A stretch of DNA of 64,000 nt from Adiantum capillus-veneris (Eukaryota > Streptophyta > Polypodiopsida > Polypodiales > Pteridaceae), in assembly GCA_014529385.2 (NCBI GenBank), contig CM043968.1, positions 8,290,648-8,354,647 on the forward strand, written 5' to 3'. Under the pieces are notes generated by a model. The model saw only the letters and a list, made by a program, of their open reading frames with translations, was not told the origin of the DNA and made no database searches. The translations under genes were made by a program, and so were the position numbers. Of this stretch, positions 48,982-63,077 are shown one piece after another (position 1 is the first letter of the stretch; every line of letters starts with the position of its first letter).

Positions 48982-49498
48982 AGCAACAACAATATCAATA
49001 TCTACAACGATAGCCTTATCCTTATTGCTTTTAGGTTTTTCTTTGTCATCCTTGGTGGAAGTAATCTATGGTCAGGATGATTTGAAATGCATTTACTCTT
49101 TGCTAGTAGGTTCTTTATATTTTGTGGAAGGGAGTCAATTGTTTGATTTTTTAGTTAAAGTCAATGAGCTTATTGTATATATGATGCCTCAAGTGCAGCG
49201 TCTGGTGGAATTTCAAAAGATTCAACATAATGGGAAGAGAGTAGACCAAGTAGCAGAGTAGTAGTAGTAGGCCTTCTCAAAGATGCAAAATATTCACACT
49301 ATAATGATGAGGTGAATAATTTATTCTCAGGTTTGTCTCATGATCATTTTCATTTATAAAGCAAATATCATGGATTTCTATTTTCTTCCTTCTAATCATC
49401 ACAATTTTATAAGAGGAAAAAATAAGAGAGAATCTAGTTTATACATTGAGGATAAAAGCCCTAGAACCCCTCATTGGGCCATTCAAAACTTTGGGATA
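48695..49498 (+). repeat. Diverged patch in unit F9
   Basis: Differs from every other copy at roughly one base in ten while both flanks match block 3. Includes copy B of the internal duplication, the microsatellite, the post-AC frame (open at 49025-49261) and the start of the 92-codon region, which is no longer open from its usual start. Confidence 0.9.
48890..48976 (+). repeat. Compound microsatellite F9, (TC)20, ACTC break, AC run
   Basis: Lies within the diverged patch and has a TCACTCACAC junction seen in no other copy. Confidence 0.95.
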
Positions 49499-50005
49499 CC
49501 ATAGAATAGCTTACTTGAAAATGCAGCAAAGCAATAAAACGTTGGAATGGGGAGAGATGTCAAGGTACTTCCACAATTCTATATCTCATCGGTCACCTTG
49601 GCCCTCCAAGGCTAGAGACATAAATTTATAGACATCCTTCTTACCCATTTTTGGAGGGAAGTTGCTAAAAAGCTTAATAACAAGGGCATTGGCATACAGC
49701 CCAACTTTGGGACTATAGCAGGAGTTGCCGGAGAGGAACAAAGCAACTAACTCTCCAGTTCAACCTCAGGGGGAAAAAAGTTTACAGATCAGCATAGCCC
49801 GTGAGTAGCCTAACATATGGTATCTACCAAACTACAAATCCAAGTTCAAGTGGATAGCTTGGTGGTGGCCAATGAATAGACATTTCCTAAAACTACAAAC
49901 TTAAGGATGTATACCTCACCCATATGGCCTCAAAGGATTGGTTCTTCCCGCTTAACAAGCAATTGGGCTTAAACTGACGAGGCTCAAGATGGGAGACGTA
50001 CAGTC

Positions 50006-50403
50006 ATGAAGAATACGGAACCCTCGATATTGAGGCCGCATGGGACAAAAGTTTTCTTATGGAAGGTACTTCGGGGAGCCATGTCGACTGGAGTGAAGTT
50101 CTTGCCATGAAAATTGGTATAGATAGATGCTTGCAATACAAAATGTCTTGTGAAGACCTCCCTCACCTTTTCAAGGAGTGCCTGACCATATGTGGCCTTG
50201 TAGGAAAGATCTGCAAATGGGTCCAAAGAACCTGGAAAATAGGATTCTTCAAGAACAATCTCTTCATGGGAGGGAAGGTGTTCAAGAGCCATGCACTGCT
50301 CATCGCTATGCAAGTCATGAGATATTACTACTTCAAAGACATTTGGAAGGCAAGGAATTGTGGAATCTTTGAGAGCTCCATGGAAAAAGCTAAGTTCTCG
50401 TAG
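50006..50403 (+). pseudogene. zf-RVT-like relic, unit F10
   Basis: Block 3 consensus form. Confidence 0.5.
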
Positions 50404-51153
50404 ATAGTCCAAGATAACAGGATACTTCTCAAATTGGAAAACAAAGAAACTCTAAAGGGTGGCCTAAAACCATGGATGCTACAATGACACACTTGCATGG
50501 GTGAGAAGGTGGGCTTTTCCATTGTGTGGGGTAGCAACACCTTCATATGATGTATCTTTGATCCTTTTAAGGAGTCATGCCTCATCACGAGCATGGCAAG
50601 AACTCGTAATTTTTTGGCTTCATCAATATAACCTACTCACCATTGGGAATTTAGCCATTAGAACAAAAGGATAAAAGCCGTGCACTTGCAAATTATCATG
50701 ACTTTGCCTTCTCTTCCTTATTGTCATTGCAATTGTTTAAGTTGATTTATAGATTGAGGGGAGAAGCTTGTTCTTTAAAGGTTTTATGGTGGACTCGACA
50801 ATATGGTGTGTACAAGTACTACGAGTAGCGTACTCAACAAAATCGAATGATTCACAAACATATAGAACACCGAAAATGAAAAATCATTTTGCTTCTCGTC
50901 CTTAAAATCATTGCAATTGCATCGTTGGTTTTATACATTAAGGAGAGAATCTTATGCTTTAAAGGGTTTTTTGGTGGACTCAATAATATAATGTGTACAA
51001 CTGCTTTGAGTAGCATCCTAAACAAAATCAAATGATTCACAAATAGTTGGAACATCAAGAATGAAAAATCATTTCATGCCGCACTAAGAAGTAACTAAGG
51101 TGTCCTAATTGTATAGACGTATTTAGATTTCAATCAACATGCATGGCATTAGG

Positions 51154-51156
<3 letters not shown>

Positions 51157-51237
<81 letters not shown>
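51157..51237 (+). repeat. Compound microsatellite F10, (TC)19(AC)21
   Basis: Uninterrupted. Confidence 0.95.
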
Positions 51238-51242
<5 letters not shown>

Positions 51243-52256
51243 AGCAACAACAATATCGGTATCTACAACAAAAGACTTATCCTTATTGCTTTTGGGTTTT
51301 CCTTTGTCATCCTTGGTGGAAGTAATCTATGGTAAGGTTGATCTGGAATCCATGTACTCTTTGCTAGTAGGTTCTTCAAATTTTGTGAAAGGGAGTCACT
51401 TGTTTGATTTTGTAGTTAAATTCAATGAGCTTATTGTATATATGATGCTTTGAGTGCAGCTTATGGTGGAATCTCTAAAGATTTCACATAATGGGAAGAG
51501 AGTAGACCAAGTAGTAGAGTAGTAGTAGTAATAGGCCTTCTCAAAGATGCAAAATATTGACACTATAATGATGAGGTGAATAGTTTATTATCACGTTTGT
51601 CTCATGATCATTGCCATTTACAAAGCAAATATCATGGATTTCTATTTTCTTCCTTCTAATCATCACAATTTTATAAGAGAGAATCTAGTTTTTACATTGA
51701 GGATAAAAGCCTTAGAACCGCTCATTGGGCCGTTCAAACCTTGGGGACACCATAGAATAGCTTACTTGAAAATGCAGCAAAGCAATAAAACGTTGGAATG
51801 GGGAGAGATGTCAAGGTACTTCCACAATTCTATATCTCATCGGTCACCTTGGCCCTCCAAGGCTAGAGACATAAATTTATAGACATCCTTCTTACCCATT
51901 TTTGGAGGGAAGTTGCTAAAAAGCTTAATAACAAGGGCATTGGCATACAGCCCAACTTTGGGACTATAGCAGGAGTTGCCGGAGAGGAACAAAGCAACTA
52001 ACTCTCCAGTTCAACCTCAGGGGGAAAAAAGTTTACAGATCAGCATAGCCCGTGAGTAGCCTAACATATGGTATCTACCAAACTACAAATCCAAGTTCAA
52101 GTGGATAGCTTGGTGGTGGCCAATGAATAGACATTTCCTAAAACTACAAACTTAAGGATGTATACCTCACCCATATGGCCTCAAAGGATTGGTTCTTCCC
52201 GCTTAACAAGCAATTGGGCTTAAACTGACGAGGCTCAAGATGGGAGACGTACAGTC

Positions 52257-52654
52257 ATGAAGAATACGGAACCCTCGATATTGAGGCCGCATGGGACAAA
52301 AGTTTTCTTATGGAAGGTACTTCGGGGAGCCATGTCGACTGGAGTGAAGTTCTTGCCATGAAAATTGGTATAGATAGATGCTTGCAATACAAAATGTCTT
52401 GTGAAGACCTCCCTCACCTTTTCAAGGAGTGCCTGACCATATGTGGCCTTGTAGGAAAGATCTGCAAATGGGTCCAAAGAACCTGGAAAATAGGATTCTT
52501 CAAGAACAATCTCTTCATGGGAGGGAAGGTGTTCAAGAGCCATGCACTGCTCATCGCTATGCAAGTCATGAGATATTACTACTTCAAAGACATTTGGAAG
52601 GCAAGGAATTGTGGAATCTTTGAGAGCTCCATGGAAAAAGCTAAGTTCTCGTAG
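52257..52654 (+). pseudogene. zf-RVT-like relic, unit F11
   Basis: Block 3 consensus form. Confidence 0.5.
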
Positions 52655-53404
52655 ATAGTCCAAGATAACAGGATACTTCTCAAATTGGAAAACAAAGAAA
52701 CTCTAAAGGGTGGCCTAAAACCATGGATGCTACAATGACACACTTGCATGGGTGAGAAGGTGGGCTTTTCCATTGTGTGGGGTAGCAACACCTTCATATG
52801 ATGTATCTTTGATCCTTTTAAGGAGTCATGCCTCATCACGAGCATGGCAAGAACTCGTAATTTTTTGGCTTCATCAATATAACCTACTCACCATTGGGAA
52901 TTTAGCCATTAGAACAAAAGGATAAAAGCCGTGCACTTGCAAATTATCATGACTTTGCCTTCTCTTCCTTATTGTCATTGCAATTGTTTAAGTTGATTTA
53001 TAGATTGAGGGGAGAAGCTTGTTCTTTAAAGGTTTTATGGTGGACTCGACAATATGGTGTGTACAAGTACTACGAGTAGCGTACTCAACAAAATCGAATG
53101 ATTCACAAACATATAGAACACCGAAAATGAAAAATCATTTTGCTTCTCGTCCTTAAAATCATTGCAATTGCATCGTTGGTTTTATACATTAAGGAGAGAA
53201 TCTTATGCTTTAAAGGGTTTTTTGGTGGACTCAATAATATAATGTGTACAACTGCTTTGAGTAGCATCCTAAACAAAATCAAATGATTCACAAATAGTTG
53301 GAACATCAAGAATGAAAAATCATTTCATGCCGCACTAAGAAGTAACTAAGGTGTCCTAATTGTATAGACGTATTTAGATTTCAATCAACATGCATGGCAT
53401 TAGG

Positions 53405-53407
<3 letters not shown>

Positions 53408-53482
<75 letters not shown>
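53408..53482 (+). repeat. Compound microsatellite F11, (TC)19(AC)18
   Basis: Uninterrupted. Confidence 0.95.
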
Positions 53483-53487
<5 letters not shown>

Positions 53488-54501
53488 AGCAACAACAATA
53501 TCGGTATCTACAACAAAAGACTTATCCTTATTGCTTTTGGGTTTTCCTTTGTCATCCTTGGTGGAAGTAATCTATGGTAAGGTTGATCTGGAATCCATGT
53601 ACTCTTTGCTAGTAGGTTCTTCAAATTTTGTGAAAGGGAGTCACTTGTTTGATTTTGTAGTTAAATTCAATGAGCTTATTGTATATATGATGCTTTGAGT
53701 GCAGCTTATGGTGGAATCTCTAAAGATTTCACATAATGGGAAGAGAGTAGACCAAGTAGTAGAGTAGTAGTAGTAATAGGCCTTCTCAAAGATGCAAAAT
53801 ATTGACACTATAATGATGAGGTGAATAGTTTATTATCACGTTTGTCTCATGATCATTGCCATTTACAAAGCAAATATCATGGATTTCTATTTTCTTCCTT
53901 CTAATCATCACAATTTTATAAGAGAGAATCTAGTTTTTACATTGAGGATAAAAGCCTTAGAACCGCTCATTGGGCCGTTCAAACCTTGGGGACACCATAG
54001 AATAGCTTACTTGAAAATGCAGCAAAGCAATAAAACGTTGGAATGGGGAGAGATGTCAAGGTACTTCCACAATTCTATATCTCATCGGTCACCTTGGCCC
54101 TCCAAGGCTAGAGACATAAATTTATAGACATCCTTCTTACCCATTTTTGGAGGGAAGTTGCTAAAAAGCTTAATAACAAGGGCATTGGCATACAGCCCAA
54201 CTTTGGGACTATAGCAGGAGTTGCCGGAGAGGAACAAAGCAACTAACTCTCCAGTTCAACCTCAGGGGGAAAAAAGTTTACAGATCAGCATAGCCCGTGA
54301 GTAGCCTAACATATGGTATCTACCAAACTACAAATCCAAGTTCAAGTGGATAGCTTGGTGGTGGCCAATGAATAGACATTTCCTAAAACTACAAACTTAA
54401 GGATGTATACCTCACCCATATGGCCTCAAAGGATTGGTTCTTCCCGCTTAACAAGCAATTGGGCTTAAACTGACGAGGCTCAAGATGGGAGACGTACAGT
54501 C

Positions 54502-54899
54502 ATGAAGAATACGGAACCCTCGATATTGAGGCCGCATGGGACAAAAGTTTTCTTATGGAAGGTACTTCGGGGAGCCATGTCGACTGGAGTGAAGTTCTTG
54601 CCATGAAAATTGGTATAGATAGATGCTTGCAATACAAAATGTCTTGTGAAGACCTCCCTCACCTTTTCAAGGAGTGCCTGACCATATGTGGCCTTGTAGG
54701 AAAGATCTGCAAATGGGTCCAAAGAACCTGGAAAATAGGATTCTTCAAGAACAATCTCTTCATGGGAGGGAAGGTGTTCAAGAGCCATGCACTGCTCATC
54801 GCTATGCAAGTCATGAGATATTACTACTTCAAAGACATTTGGAAGGCAAGGAATTGTGGAATCTTTGAGAGCTCCATGGAAAAAGCTAAGTTCTCGTAG
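54502..54899 (+). pseudogene. zf-RVT-like relic, unit F12
   Basis: Block 3 consensus form. Confidence 0.5.
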
Positions 54900-55649
54900 A
54901 TAGTCCAAGATAACAGGATACTTCTCAAATTGGAAAACAAAGAAACTCTAAAGGGTGGCCTAAAACCATGGATGCTACAATGACACACTTGCATGGGTGA
55001 GAAGGTGGGCTTTTCCATTGTGTGGGGTAGCAACACCTTCATATGATGTATCTTTGATCCTTTTAAGGAGTCATGCCTCATCACGAGCATGGCAAGAACT
55101 CGTAATTTTTTGGCTTCATCAATATAACCTACTCACCATTGGGAATTTAGCCATTAGAACAAAAGGATAAAAGCCGTGCACTTGCAAATTATCATGACTT
55201 TGCCTTCTCTTCCTTATTGTCATTGCAATTGTTTAAGTTGATTTATAGATTGAGGGGAGAAGCTTGTTCTTTAAAGGTTTTATGGTGGACTCGACAATAT
55301 GGTGTGTACAAGTACTACGAGTAGCGTACTCAACAAAATCGAATGATTCACAAACATATAGAACACCGAAAATGAAAAATCATTTTGCTTCTCGTCCTTA
55401 AAATCATTGCAATTGCATCGTTGGTTTTATACATTAAGGAGAGAATCTTATGCTTTAAAGGGTTTTTTGGTGGACTCAATAATATAATGTGTACAACTGC
55501 TTTGAGTAGCATCCTAAACAAAATCAAATGATTCACAAATAGTTGGAACATCAAGAATGAAAAATCATTTCATGCCGCACTAAGAAGTAACTAAGGTGTC
55601 CTAATTGTATAGACGTATTTAGATTTCAATCAACATGCATGGCATTAGG

Positions 55650-55652
<3 letters not shown>

Positions 55653-55737
<85 letters not shown>
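55653..55737 (+). repeat. Compound microsatellite F12, (TC)22(AC)20
   Basis: Uninterrupted. Confidence 0.95.
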
Positions 55738-55742
<5 letters not shown>

Positions 55743-56756
55743 AGCAACAACAATATCGGTATCTACAACAAAAGACTTATCCTTATTGCTTTTGGGTTTT
55801 CCTTTGTCATCCTTGGTGGAAGTAATCTATGGTAAGGTTGATCTGGAATCCATGTACTCTTTGCTAGTAGGTTCTTCAAATTTTGTGAAAGGGAGTCACT
55901 TGTTTGATTTTGTAGTTAAATTCAATGAGCTTATTGTATATATGATGCTTTGAGTGCAGCTTATGGTGGAATCTCTAAAGATTTCACATAATGGGAAGAG
56001 AGTAGACCAAGTAGTAGAGTAGTAGTAGTAATAGGCCTTCTCAAAGATGCAAAATATTGACACTATAATGATGAGGTGAATAGTTTATTATCACGTTTGT
56101 CTCATGATCATTGCCATTTACAAAGCAAATATCATGGATTTCTATTTTCTTCCTTCTAATCATCACAATTTTATAAGAGAGAATCTAGTTTTTACATTGA
56201 GGATAAAAGCCTTAGAACCGCTCATTGGGCCGTTCAAACCTTGGGGACACCATAGAATAGCTTACTTGAAAATGCAGCAAAGCAATAAAACGTTGGAATG
56301 GGGAGAGATGTCAAGGTACTTCCACAATTCTATATCTCATCGGTCACCTTGGCCCTCCAAGGCTAGAGACATAAATTTATAGACATCCTTCTTACCCATT
56401 TTTGGAGGGAAGTTGCTAAAAAGCTTAATAACAAGGGCATTGGCATACAGCCCAACTTTGGGACTATAGCAGGAGTTGCCGGAGAGGAACAAAGCAACTA
56501 ACTCTCCAGTTCAACCTCAGGGGGAAAAAAGTTTACAGATCAGCATAGCCCGTGAGTAGCCTAACATATGGTATCTACCAAACTACAAATCCAAGTTCAA
56601 GTGGATAGCTTGGTGGTGGCCAATGAATAGACATTTCCTAAAACTACAAACTTAAGGATGTATACCTCACCCATATGGCCTCAAAGGATTGGTTCTTCCC
56701 GCTTAACAAGCAATTGGGCTTAAACTGACGAGGCTCAAGATGGGAGACGTACAGTC

Positions 56757-57154
56757 ATGAAGAATACGGAACCCTCGATATTGAGGCCGCATGGGACAAA
56801 AGTTTTCTTATGGAAGGTACTTCGGGGAGCCATGTCGACTGGAGTGAAGTTCTTGCCATGAAAATTGGTATAGATAGATGCTTGCAATACAAAATGTCTT
56901 GTGAAGACCTCCCTCACCTTTTCAAGGAGTGCCTGACCATATGTGGCCTTGTAGGAAAGATCTGCAAATGGGTCCAAAGAACCTGGAAAATAGGATTCTT
57001 CAAGAACAATCTCTTCATGGGAGGGAAGGTGTTCAAGAGCCATGCACTGCTCATCGCTATGCAAGTCATGAGATATTACTACTTCAAAGACATTTGGAAG
57101 GCAAGGAATTGTGGAATCTTTGAGAGCTCCATGGAAAAAGCTAAGTTCTCGTAG
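56757..57154 (+). pseudogene. zf-RVT-like relic, unit F13
   Basis: Block 3 consensus form; a one-base loss lies about 100 bp downstream of it. Confidence 0.5.
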
Positions 57155-57902
57155 ATAGTCCAAGATAACAGGATACTTCTCAAATTGGAAAACAAAGAAA
57201 CTCTAAAGGGTGGCCTAAAACCATGGATGCTACAATGACACACTTGCATGGGTGAAAGGTGGGCTTTTCCATTGTGTGGGGTAGCAACACCTTCATATGA
57301 TGTATCTTTGATCCTTTTAAGGAGTCATGCCTCATCACGAGCATGGCAAGAACTCGTAATTTTTTGGCTTCATCAATATAACCTACTCACCATTGGGAAT
57401 TTAGCCATTAGAACAAAAGGATAAAAGCCGTGCACTTGCAAATTATCATGACTTTGCCTTCTCTTCCTTATTGTCATTGCAATTGTTTAAGTTGATTTAT
57501 AGATTGAGGGGAGAAGCTTGTTCTTTAAAGGTTTTATGGTGGACTCGACAATATGGTGTGTACAAGTACTACGAGTAGCGTACTCAACAAAATCGAATGA
57601 TTCACAAACATATAGAACACCGAAAATGAAAAATCATTTTGCTTCTCGTCCTTAAAATCATTGCAATTGCATCGTTGGTTTTATACATTAAGGAGAGAAT
57701 CTTATGCTTTAAAGGGTTTTTGGTGGACTCAATAATATAATGTGTACAACTGCTTTGAGTAGCATCCTAAACAAAATCAAATGATTCACAAATAGTTGGA
57801 ACATCAAGAATGAAAAATCATTTCATGCCGCACTAAGAAGTAACTAAGGTGTCCTAATTGTATAGACGTATTTAGATTTCAATCAACATGCATGGCATTA
57901 GG

Positions 57903-57905
<3 letters not shown>

Positions 57906-57976
<71 letters not shown>
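57906..57976 (+). repeat. Compound microsatellite F13, (TC)20(AC)15
   Basis: Uninterrupted. Confidence 0.95.
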
Positions 57977-57981
<5 letters not shown>

Positions 57982-58995
57982 AGCAACAACAATATCGGTA
58001 TCTACAACAAAAGACTTATCCTTATTGCTTTTGGGTTTTCCTTTGTCATCCTTGGTGGAAGTAATCTATGGTAAGGTTGATCTGGAATCCATGTACTCTT
58101 TGCTAGTAGGTTCTTCAAATTTTGTGAAAGGGAGTCACTTGTTTGATTTTGTAGTTAAATTCAATGAGCTTATTGTATATATGATGCTTTGAGTGCAGCT
58201 TATGGTGGAATCTCTAAAGATTTCACATAATGGGAAGAGAGTAGACCAAGTAGTAGAGTAGTAGTAGTAATAGGCCTTCTCAAAGATGCAAAATATTGAC
58301 ACTATAATGATGAGGTGAATAGTTTATTATCACGTTTGTCTCATGATCATTGCCATTTACAAAGCAAATATCATGGATTTCTATTTTCTTCCTTCTAATC
58401 ATCACAATTTTATAAGAGAGAATCTAGTTTTTACATTGAGGATAAAAGCCTTAGAACCGCTCATTGGGCCGTTCAAACCTTGGGGACACCATAGAATAGC
58501 TTACTTGAAAATGCAGCAAAGCAATAAAACGTTGGAATGGGGAGAGATGTCAAGGTACTTCCACAATTCTATATCTCATCGGTCACCTTGGCCCTCCAAG
58601 GCTAGAGACATAAATTTATAGACATCCTTCTTACCCATTTTTGGAGGGAAGTTGCTAAAAAGCTTAATAACAAGGGCATTGGCATACAGCCCAACTTTGG
58701 GACTATAGCAGGAGTTGCCGGAGAGGAACAAAGCAACTAACTCTCCAGTTCAACCTCAGGGGGAAAAAAGTTTACAGATCAGCATAGCCCGTGAGTAGCC
58801 TAACATATGGTATCTACCAAACTACAAATCCAAGTTCAAGTGGATAGCTTGGTGGTGGCCAATGAATAGACATTTCCTAAAACTACAAACTTAAGGATGT
58901 ATACCTCACCCATATGGCCTCAAAGGATTGGTTCTTCCCGCTTAACAAGCAATTGGGCTTAAACTGACGAGGCTCAAGATGGGAGACGTACAGTC

Positions 58996-59393
58996 ATGAA
59001 GAATACGGAACCCTCGATATTGAGGCCGCATGGGACAAAAGTTTTCTTATGGAAGGTACTTCGGGGAGCCATGTCGACTGGAGTGAAGTTCTTGCCATGA
59101 AAATTGGTATAGATAGATGCTTGCAATACAAAATGTCTTGTGAAGACCTCCCTCACCTTTTCAAGGAGTGCCTGACCATATGTGGCCTTGTAGGAAAGAT
59201 CTGCAAATGGGTCCAAAGAACCTGGAAAATAGGATTCTTCAAGAACAATCTCTTCATGGGAGGGAAGGTGTTCAAGAGCCATGCACTGCTCATCGCTATG
59301 CAAGTCATGAGATATTACTACTTCAAAGACATTTGGAAGGCAAGGAATTGTGGAATCTTTGAGAGCTCCATGGAAAAAGCTAAGTTCTCGTAG
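58996..59393 (+). pseudogene. zf-RVT-like relic, unit F14
   Basis: Block 3 consensus form. Confidence 0.5.
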
Positions 59394-60143
59394 ATAGTCC
59401 AAGATAACAGGATACTTCTCAAATTGGAAAACAAAGAAACTCTAAAGGGTGGCCTAAAACCATGGATGCTACAATGACACACTTGCATGGGTGAGAAGGT
59501 GGGCTTTTCCATTGTGTGGGGTAGCAACACCTTCATATGATGTATCTTTGATCCTTTTAAGGAGTCATGCCTCATCACGAGCATGGCAAGAACTCGTAAT
59601 TTTTTGGCTTCATCAATATAACCTACTCACCATTGGGAATTTAGCCATTAGAACAAAAGGATAAAAGCCGTGCACTTGCAAATTATCATGACTTTGCCTT
59701 CTCTTCCTTATTGTCATTGCAATTGTTTAAGTTGATTTATAGATTGAGGGGAGAAGCTTGTTCTTTAAAGGTTTTATGGTGGACTCGACAATATGGTGTG
59801 TACAAGTACTACGAGTAGCGTACTCAACAAAATCGAATGATTCACAAACATATAGAACACCGAAAATGAAAAATCATTTTGCTTCTCGTCCTTAAAATCA
59901 TTGCAATTGCATCGTTGGTTTTATACATTAAGGAGAGAATCTTATGCTTTAAAGGGTTTTTTGGTGGACTCAATAATATAATGTGTACAACTGCTTTGAG
60001 TAGCATCCTAAACAAAATCAAATGATTCACAAATAGTTGGAACATCAAGAATGAAAAATCATTTCATGCCGCACTAAGAAGTAACTAAGGTGTCCTAATT
60101 GTATAGACGTATTTAGATTTCAATCAACATGCATGGCATTAGG

Positions 60144-60246
<103 letters not shown>

Positions 60247-61261
60247 GAGAAAAAACAATATCGGTATCTACAACAAAAGACTTATCCTTATTGCTTTTGG
60301 GTTTTCCTTTGTCATCCTTGGTGGAAGTAATCTATGGTAAGGTTGATCTGGAATCCATGTACTCTTTGCTAGTAGGTTCTTCAAATTTTGTGAAAGGGAG
60401 TCACTTGTTTGATTTTGTAGTTAAATTCAATGAGCTTATTGTATATATGATGCTTTGAGTGCAGCTTATGGTGGAATCTCTAAAGATTTCACATAATGGG
60501 AAGAGAGTAGACCAAGTAGTAGAGTAGTAGTAGTAATAGGCCTTCTCAAAGATGCAAAATATTGACACTATAATGATGAGGTGAATAGTTTATTATCACG
60601 TTTGTCTCATGATCATTGCCATTTACAAAGCAAATATCATGGATTTCTATTTTCTTCCTTCTAATCATCACAATTTTATAAGAGAGAATCTAGTTTTTAC
60701 ATTGAGGATAAAAGCCTTAGAACCGCTCATTGGGCCGTTCAAACCTTGGGGACACCATAGAATAGCTTACTTGAAAATGCAGCAAAGCAATAAAACGTTG
60801 GAATGGGGAGAGATGTCAAGGTACTTCCACAATTCTATATCTCATCGGTCACCTTGGCCCTCCAAGGCTAGAGACATAAATTTATAGACATCCTTCTTAC
60901 CCATTTTTGGAGGGAAGTTGCTAAAAAGCTTAATAACAAGGGCATTGGCATACAGCCCAACTTTGGGACTATAGCAGGAGTTGCCGGAGAGGAACAAAGC
61001 AACTAACTCTCCAGTTCAACCTCAGGGGGAAAAAAGTTTACAGATCAGCATAGCCCGTGAGTAGCCTAACATATGGTATCTACCAAACTACAAATCCAAG
61101 TTCAAGTGGATAGCTTGGTGGTGGCCAATGAATAGACATTTCCTAAAACTACAAACTTAAGGATGTATACCTCACCCATATGGCCTCAAAGGATTGGTTC
61201 TTCCCGCTTAACAAGCAATTGGGCTTAAACTGACGAGGCTCAAGATGGGAGACGTACAGTC

Positions 61262-61659
61262 ATGAAGAATACGGAACCCTCGATATTGAGGCCGCATGGG
61301 ACAAAAGTTTTCTTATGGAAGGTACTTCGGGGAGCCATGTCGACTGGAGTGAAGTTCTTGCCATGAAAATTGGTATAGATAGATGCTTGCAATACAAAAT
61401 GTCTTGTGAAGACCTCCCTCACCTTTTCAAGGAGTGCCTGACCATATGTGGCCTTGTAGGAAAGATCTGCAAATGGGTCCAAAGAACCTGGAAAATAGGA
61501 TTCTTCAAGAACAATCTCTTCATGGGAGGGAAGGTGTTCAAGAGCCATGCACTGCTCATCGCTATGCAAGTCATGAGATATTACTACTTCAAAGACATTT
61601 GGAAGGCAAGGAATTGTGGAATCTTTGAGAGCTCCATGGAAAAAGCTAAGTTCTCGTAG
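61262..61659 (+). pseudogene. zf-RVT-like relic, unit F15
   Basis: Block 3 consensus form, followed by the private GGGT gain at 61755. Confidence 0.5.
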
Positions 61660-62413
61660 ATAGTCCAAGATAACAGGATACTTCTCAAATTGGAAAACAA
61701 AGAAACTCTAAAGGGTGGCCTAAAACCATGGATGCTACAATGACACACTTGCATGGGTGGGTGAGAAGGTGGGCTTTTCCATTGTGTGGGGTAGCAACAC
61801 CTTCATATGATGTATCTTTGATCCTTTTAAGGAGTCATGCCTCATCACGAGCATGGCAAGAACTCGTAATTTTTTGGCTTCATCAATATAACCTACTCAC
61901 CATTGGGAATTTAGCCATTAGAACAAAAGGATAAAAGCCGTGCACTTGCAAATTATCATGACTTTGCCTTCTCTTCCTTATTGTCATTGCAATTGTTTAA
62001 GTTGATTTATAGATTGAGGGGAGAAGCTTGTTCTTTAAAGGTTTTATGGTGGACTCGACAATATGGTGTGTACAAGTACTACGAGTAGCGTACTCAACAA
62101 AATCGAATGATTCACAAACATATAGAACACCGAAAATGAAAAATCATTTTGCTTCTCGTCCTTAAAATCATTGCAATTGCATCGTTGGTTTTATACATTA
62201 AGGAGAGAATCTTATGCTTTAAAGGGTTTTTTGGTGGACTCAATAATATAATGTGTACAACTGCTTTGAGTAGCATCCTAAACAAAATCAAATGATTCAC
62301 AAATAGTTGGAACATCAAGAATGAAAAATCATTTCATGCCGCACTAAGAAGTAACTAAGGTGTCCTAATTGTATAGACGTATTTAGATTTCAATCAACAT
62401 GCATGGCATTAGG

Positions 62414-62416
<3 letters not shown>

Positions 62417-62507
<91 letters not shown>
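62417..62507 (+). repeat. Compound microsatellite F15, (TC)22(AC)23
   Basis: Uninterrupted. Confidence 0.95.
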
Positions 62508-62512
<5 letters not shown>

Positions 62513-63077
62513 AGCAACAACAATATCGGTATCTACAACAAAAGACTTATCCTTATTGCTTTTGGGTTTTCCTTTGTCATCCTTGGTGGAAGTAATCTAT
62601 GGTAAGGTTGATCTGGAATCCATGTACTCTTTGCTAGTAGGTTCTTCAAATTTTGTGAAAGGGAGTCACTTGTTTGATTTTGTAGTTAAATTCAATGAGC
62701 TTATTGTATATATGATGCTTTGAGTGCAGCTTATGGTGGAATCTCTAAAGATTTCACATAATGGGAAGAGAGTAGACCAAGTAGTAGAGTAGTAGTAGTA
62801 ATAGGCCTTCTCAAAGATGCAAAATATTGACACTATAATGATGAGGTGAATAGTTTATTATCACGTTTGTCTCATGATCATTGCCATTTACAAAGCAAAT
62901 ATCATGGATTTCTATTTTCTTCCTTCTAATCATCACAATTTTATAAGAGAGAATCTAGTTTTTACATTGAGGATAAAAGCCTTAGAACCGCTCATTGGGC
63001 CGTTCAAACCTTGGGGACACCATAGAATAGCTTACTTGAAAATGCAGCAAAGCAATAAAACGTTGGAATGGGGAGAG

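Larger units (their letters stand above)
47291..49556 (+). repeat. Unit F9 (2,266 bp) with diverged patch
   Basis: Relic at 47740-48137 is as clean as its neighbours. The later part (48695-49498) differs at about one base in ten and contains an extra 13-base AGGAAAAAATAAG-like insertion at 49414-49430. Both flanks return sharply to the block 3 consensus. Confidence 0.95.
49557..51807 (+). repeat. Unit F10 (2,251 bp)
   Basis: Relic at 50006-50403. Microsatellite at 51157-51237, (TC)19(AC)21. Matches the block 3 consensus. Confidence 0.95.
51808..54052 (+). repeat. Unit F11 (2,245 bp)
   Basis: Relic at 52257-52654. Microsatellite at 53408-53482, (TC)19(AC)18. Differs from F10 visibly only in microsatellite length. 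Confidence 0.95.
54053..56307 (+). repeat. Unit F12 (2,255 bp)
   Basis: Relic at 54502-54899. Microsatellite at 55653-55737, (TC)22(AC)20. Confidence 0.95.
56308..58546 (+). repeat. Unit F13 (2,239 bp)
   Basis: Relic at 56757-57154. Microsatellite at 57906-57976, (TC)20(AC)15. Two private one-base losses: GGGTGAAAGGTGG near 57250 and AAAGGGTTTTTGG near 57712. Confidence 0.95.
60813..63077 (+). repeat. Unit F15 (2,265 bp)
   Basis: Relic at 61262-61659. A four-base tandem gain (GGGTGGGTGAG) at 61755 opens a different, unsupported frame. Microsatellite at 62417-62507, (TC)22(AC)23. Confidence 0.95.

Noticed and set aside
61728-61934. 68-codon frame in F15
   Set aside because: Opened only by the private GGGT gain at 61755.
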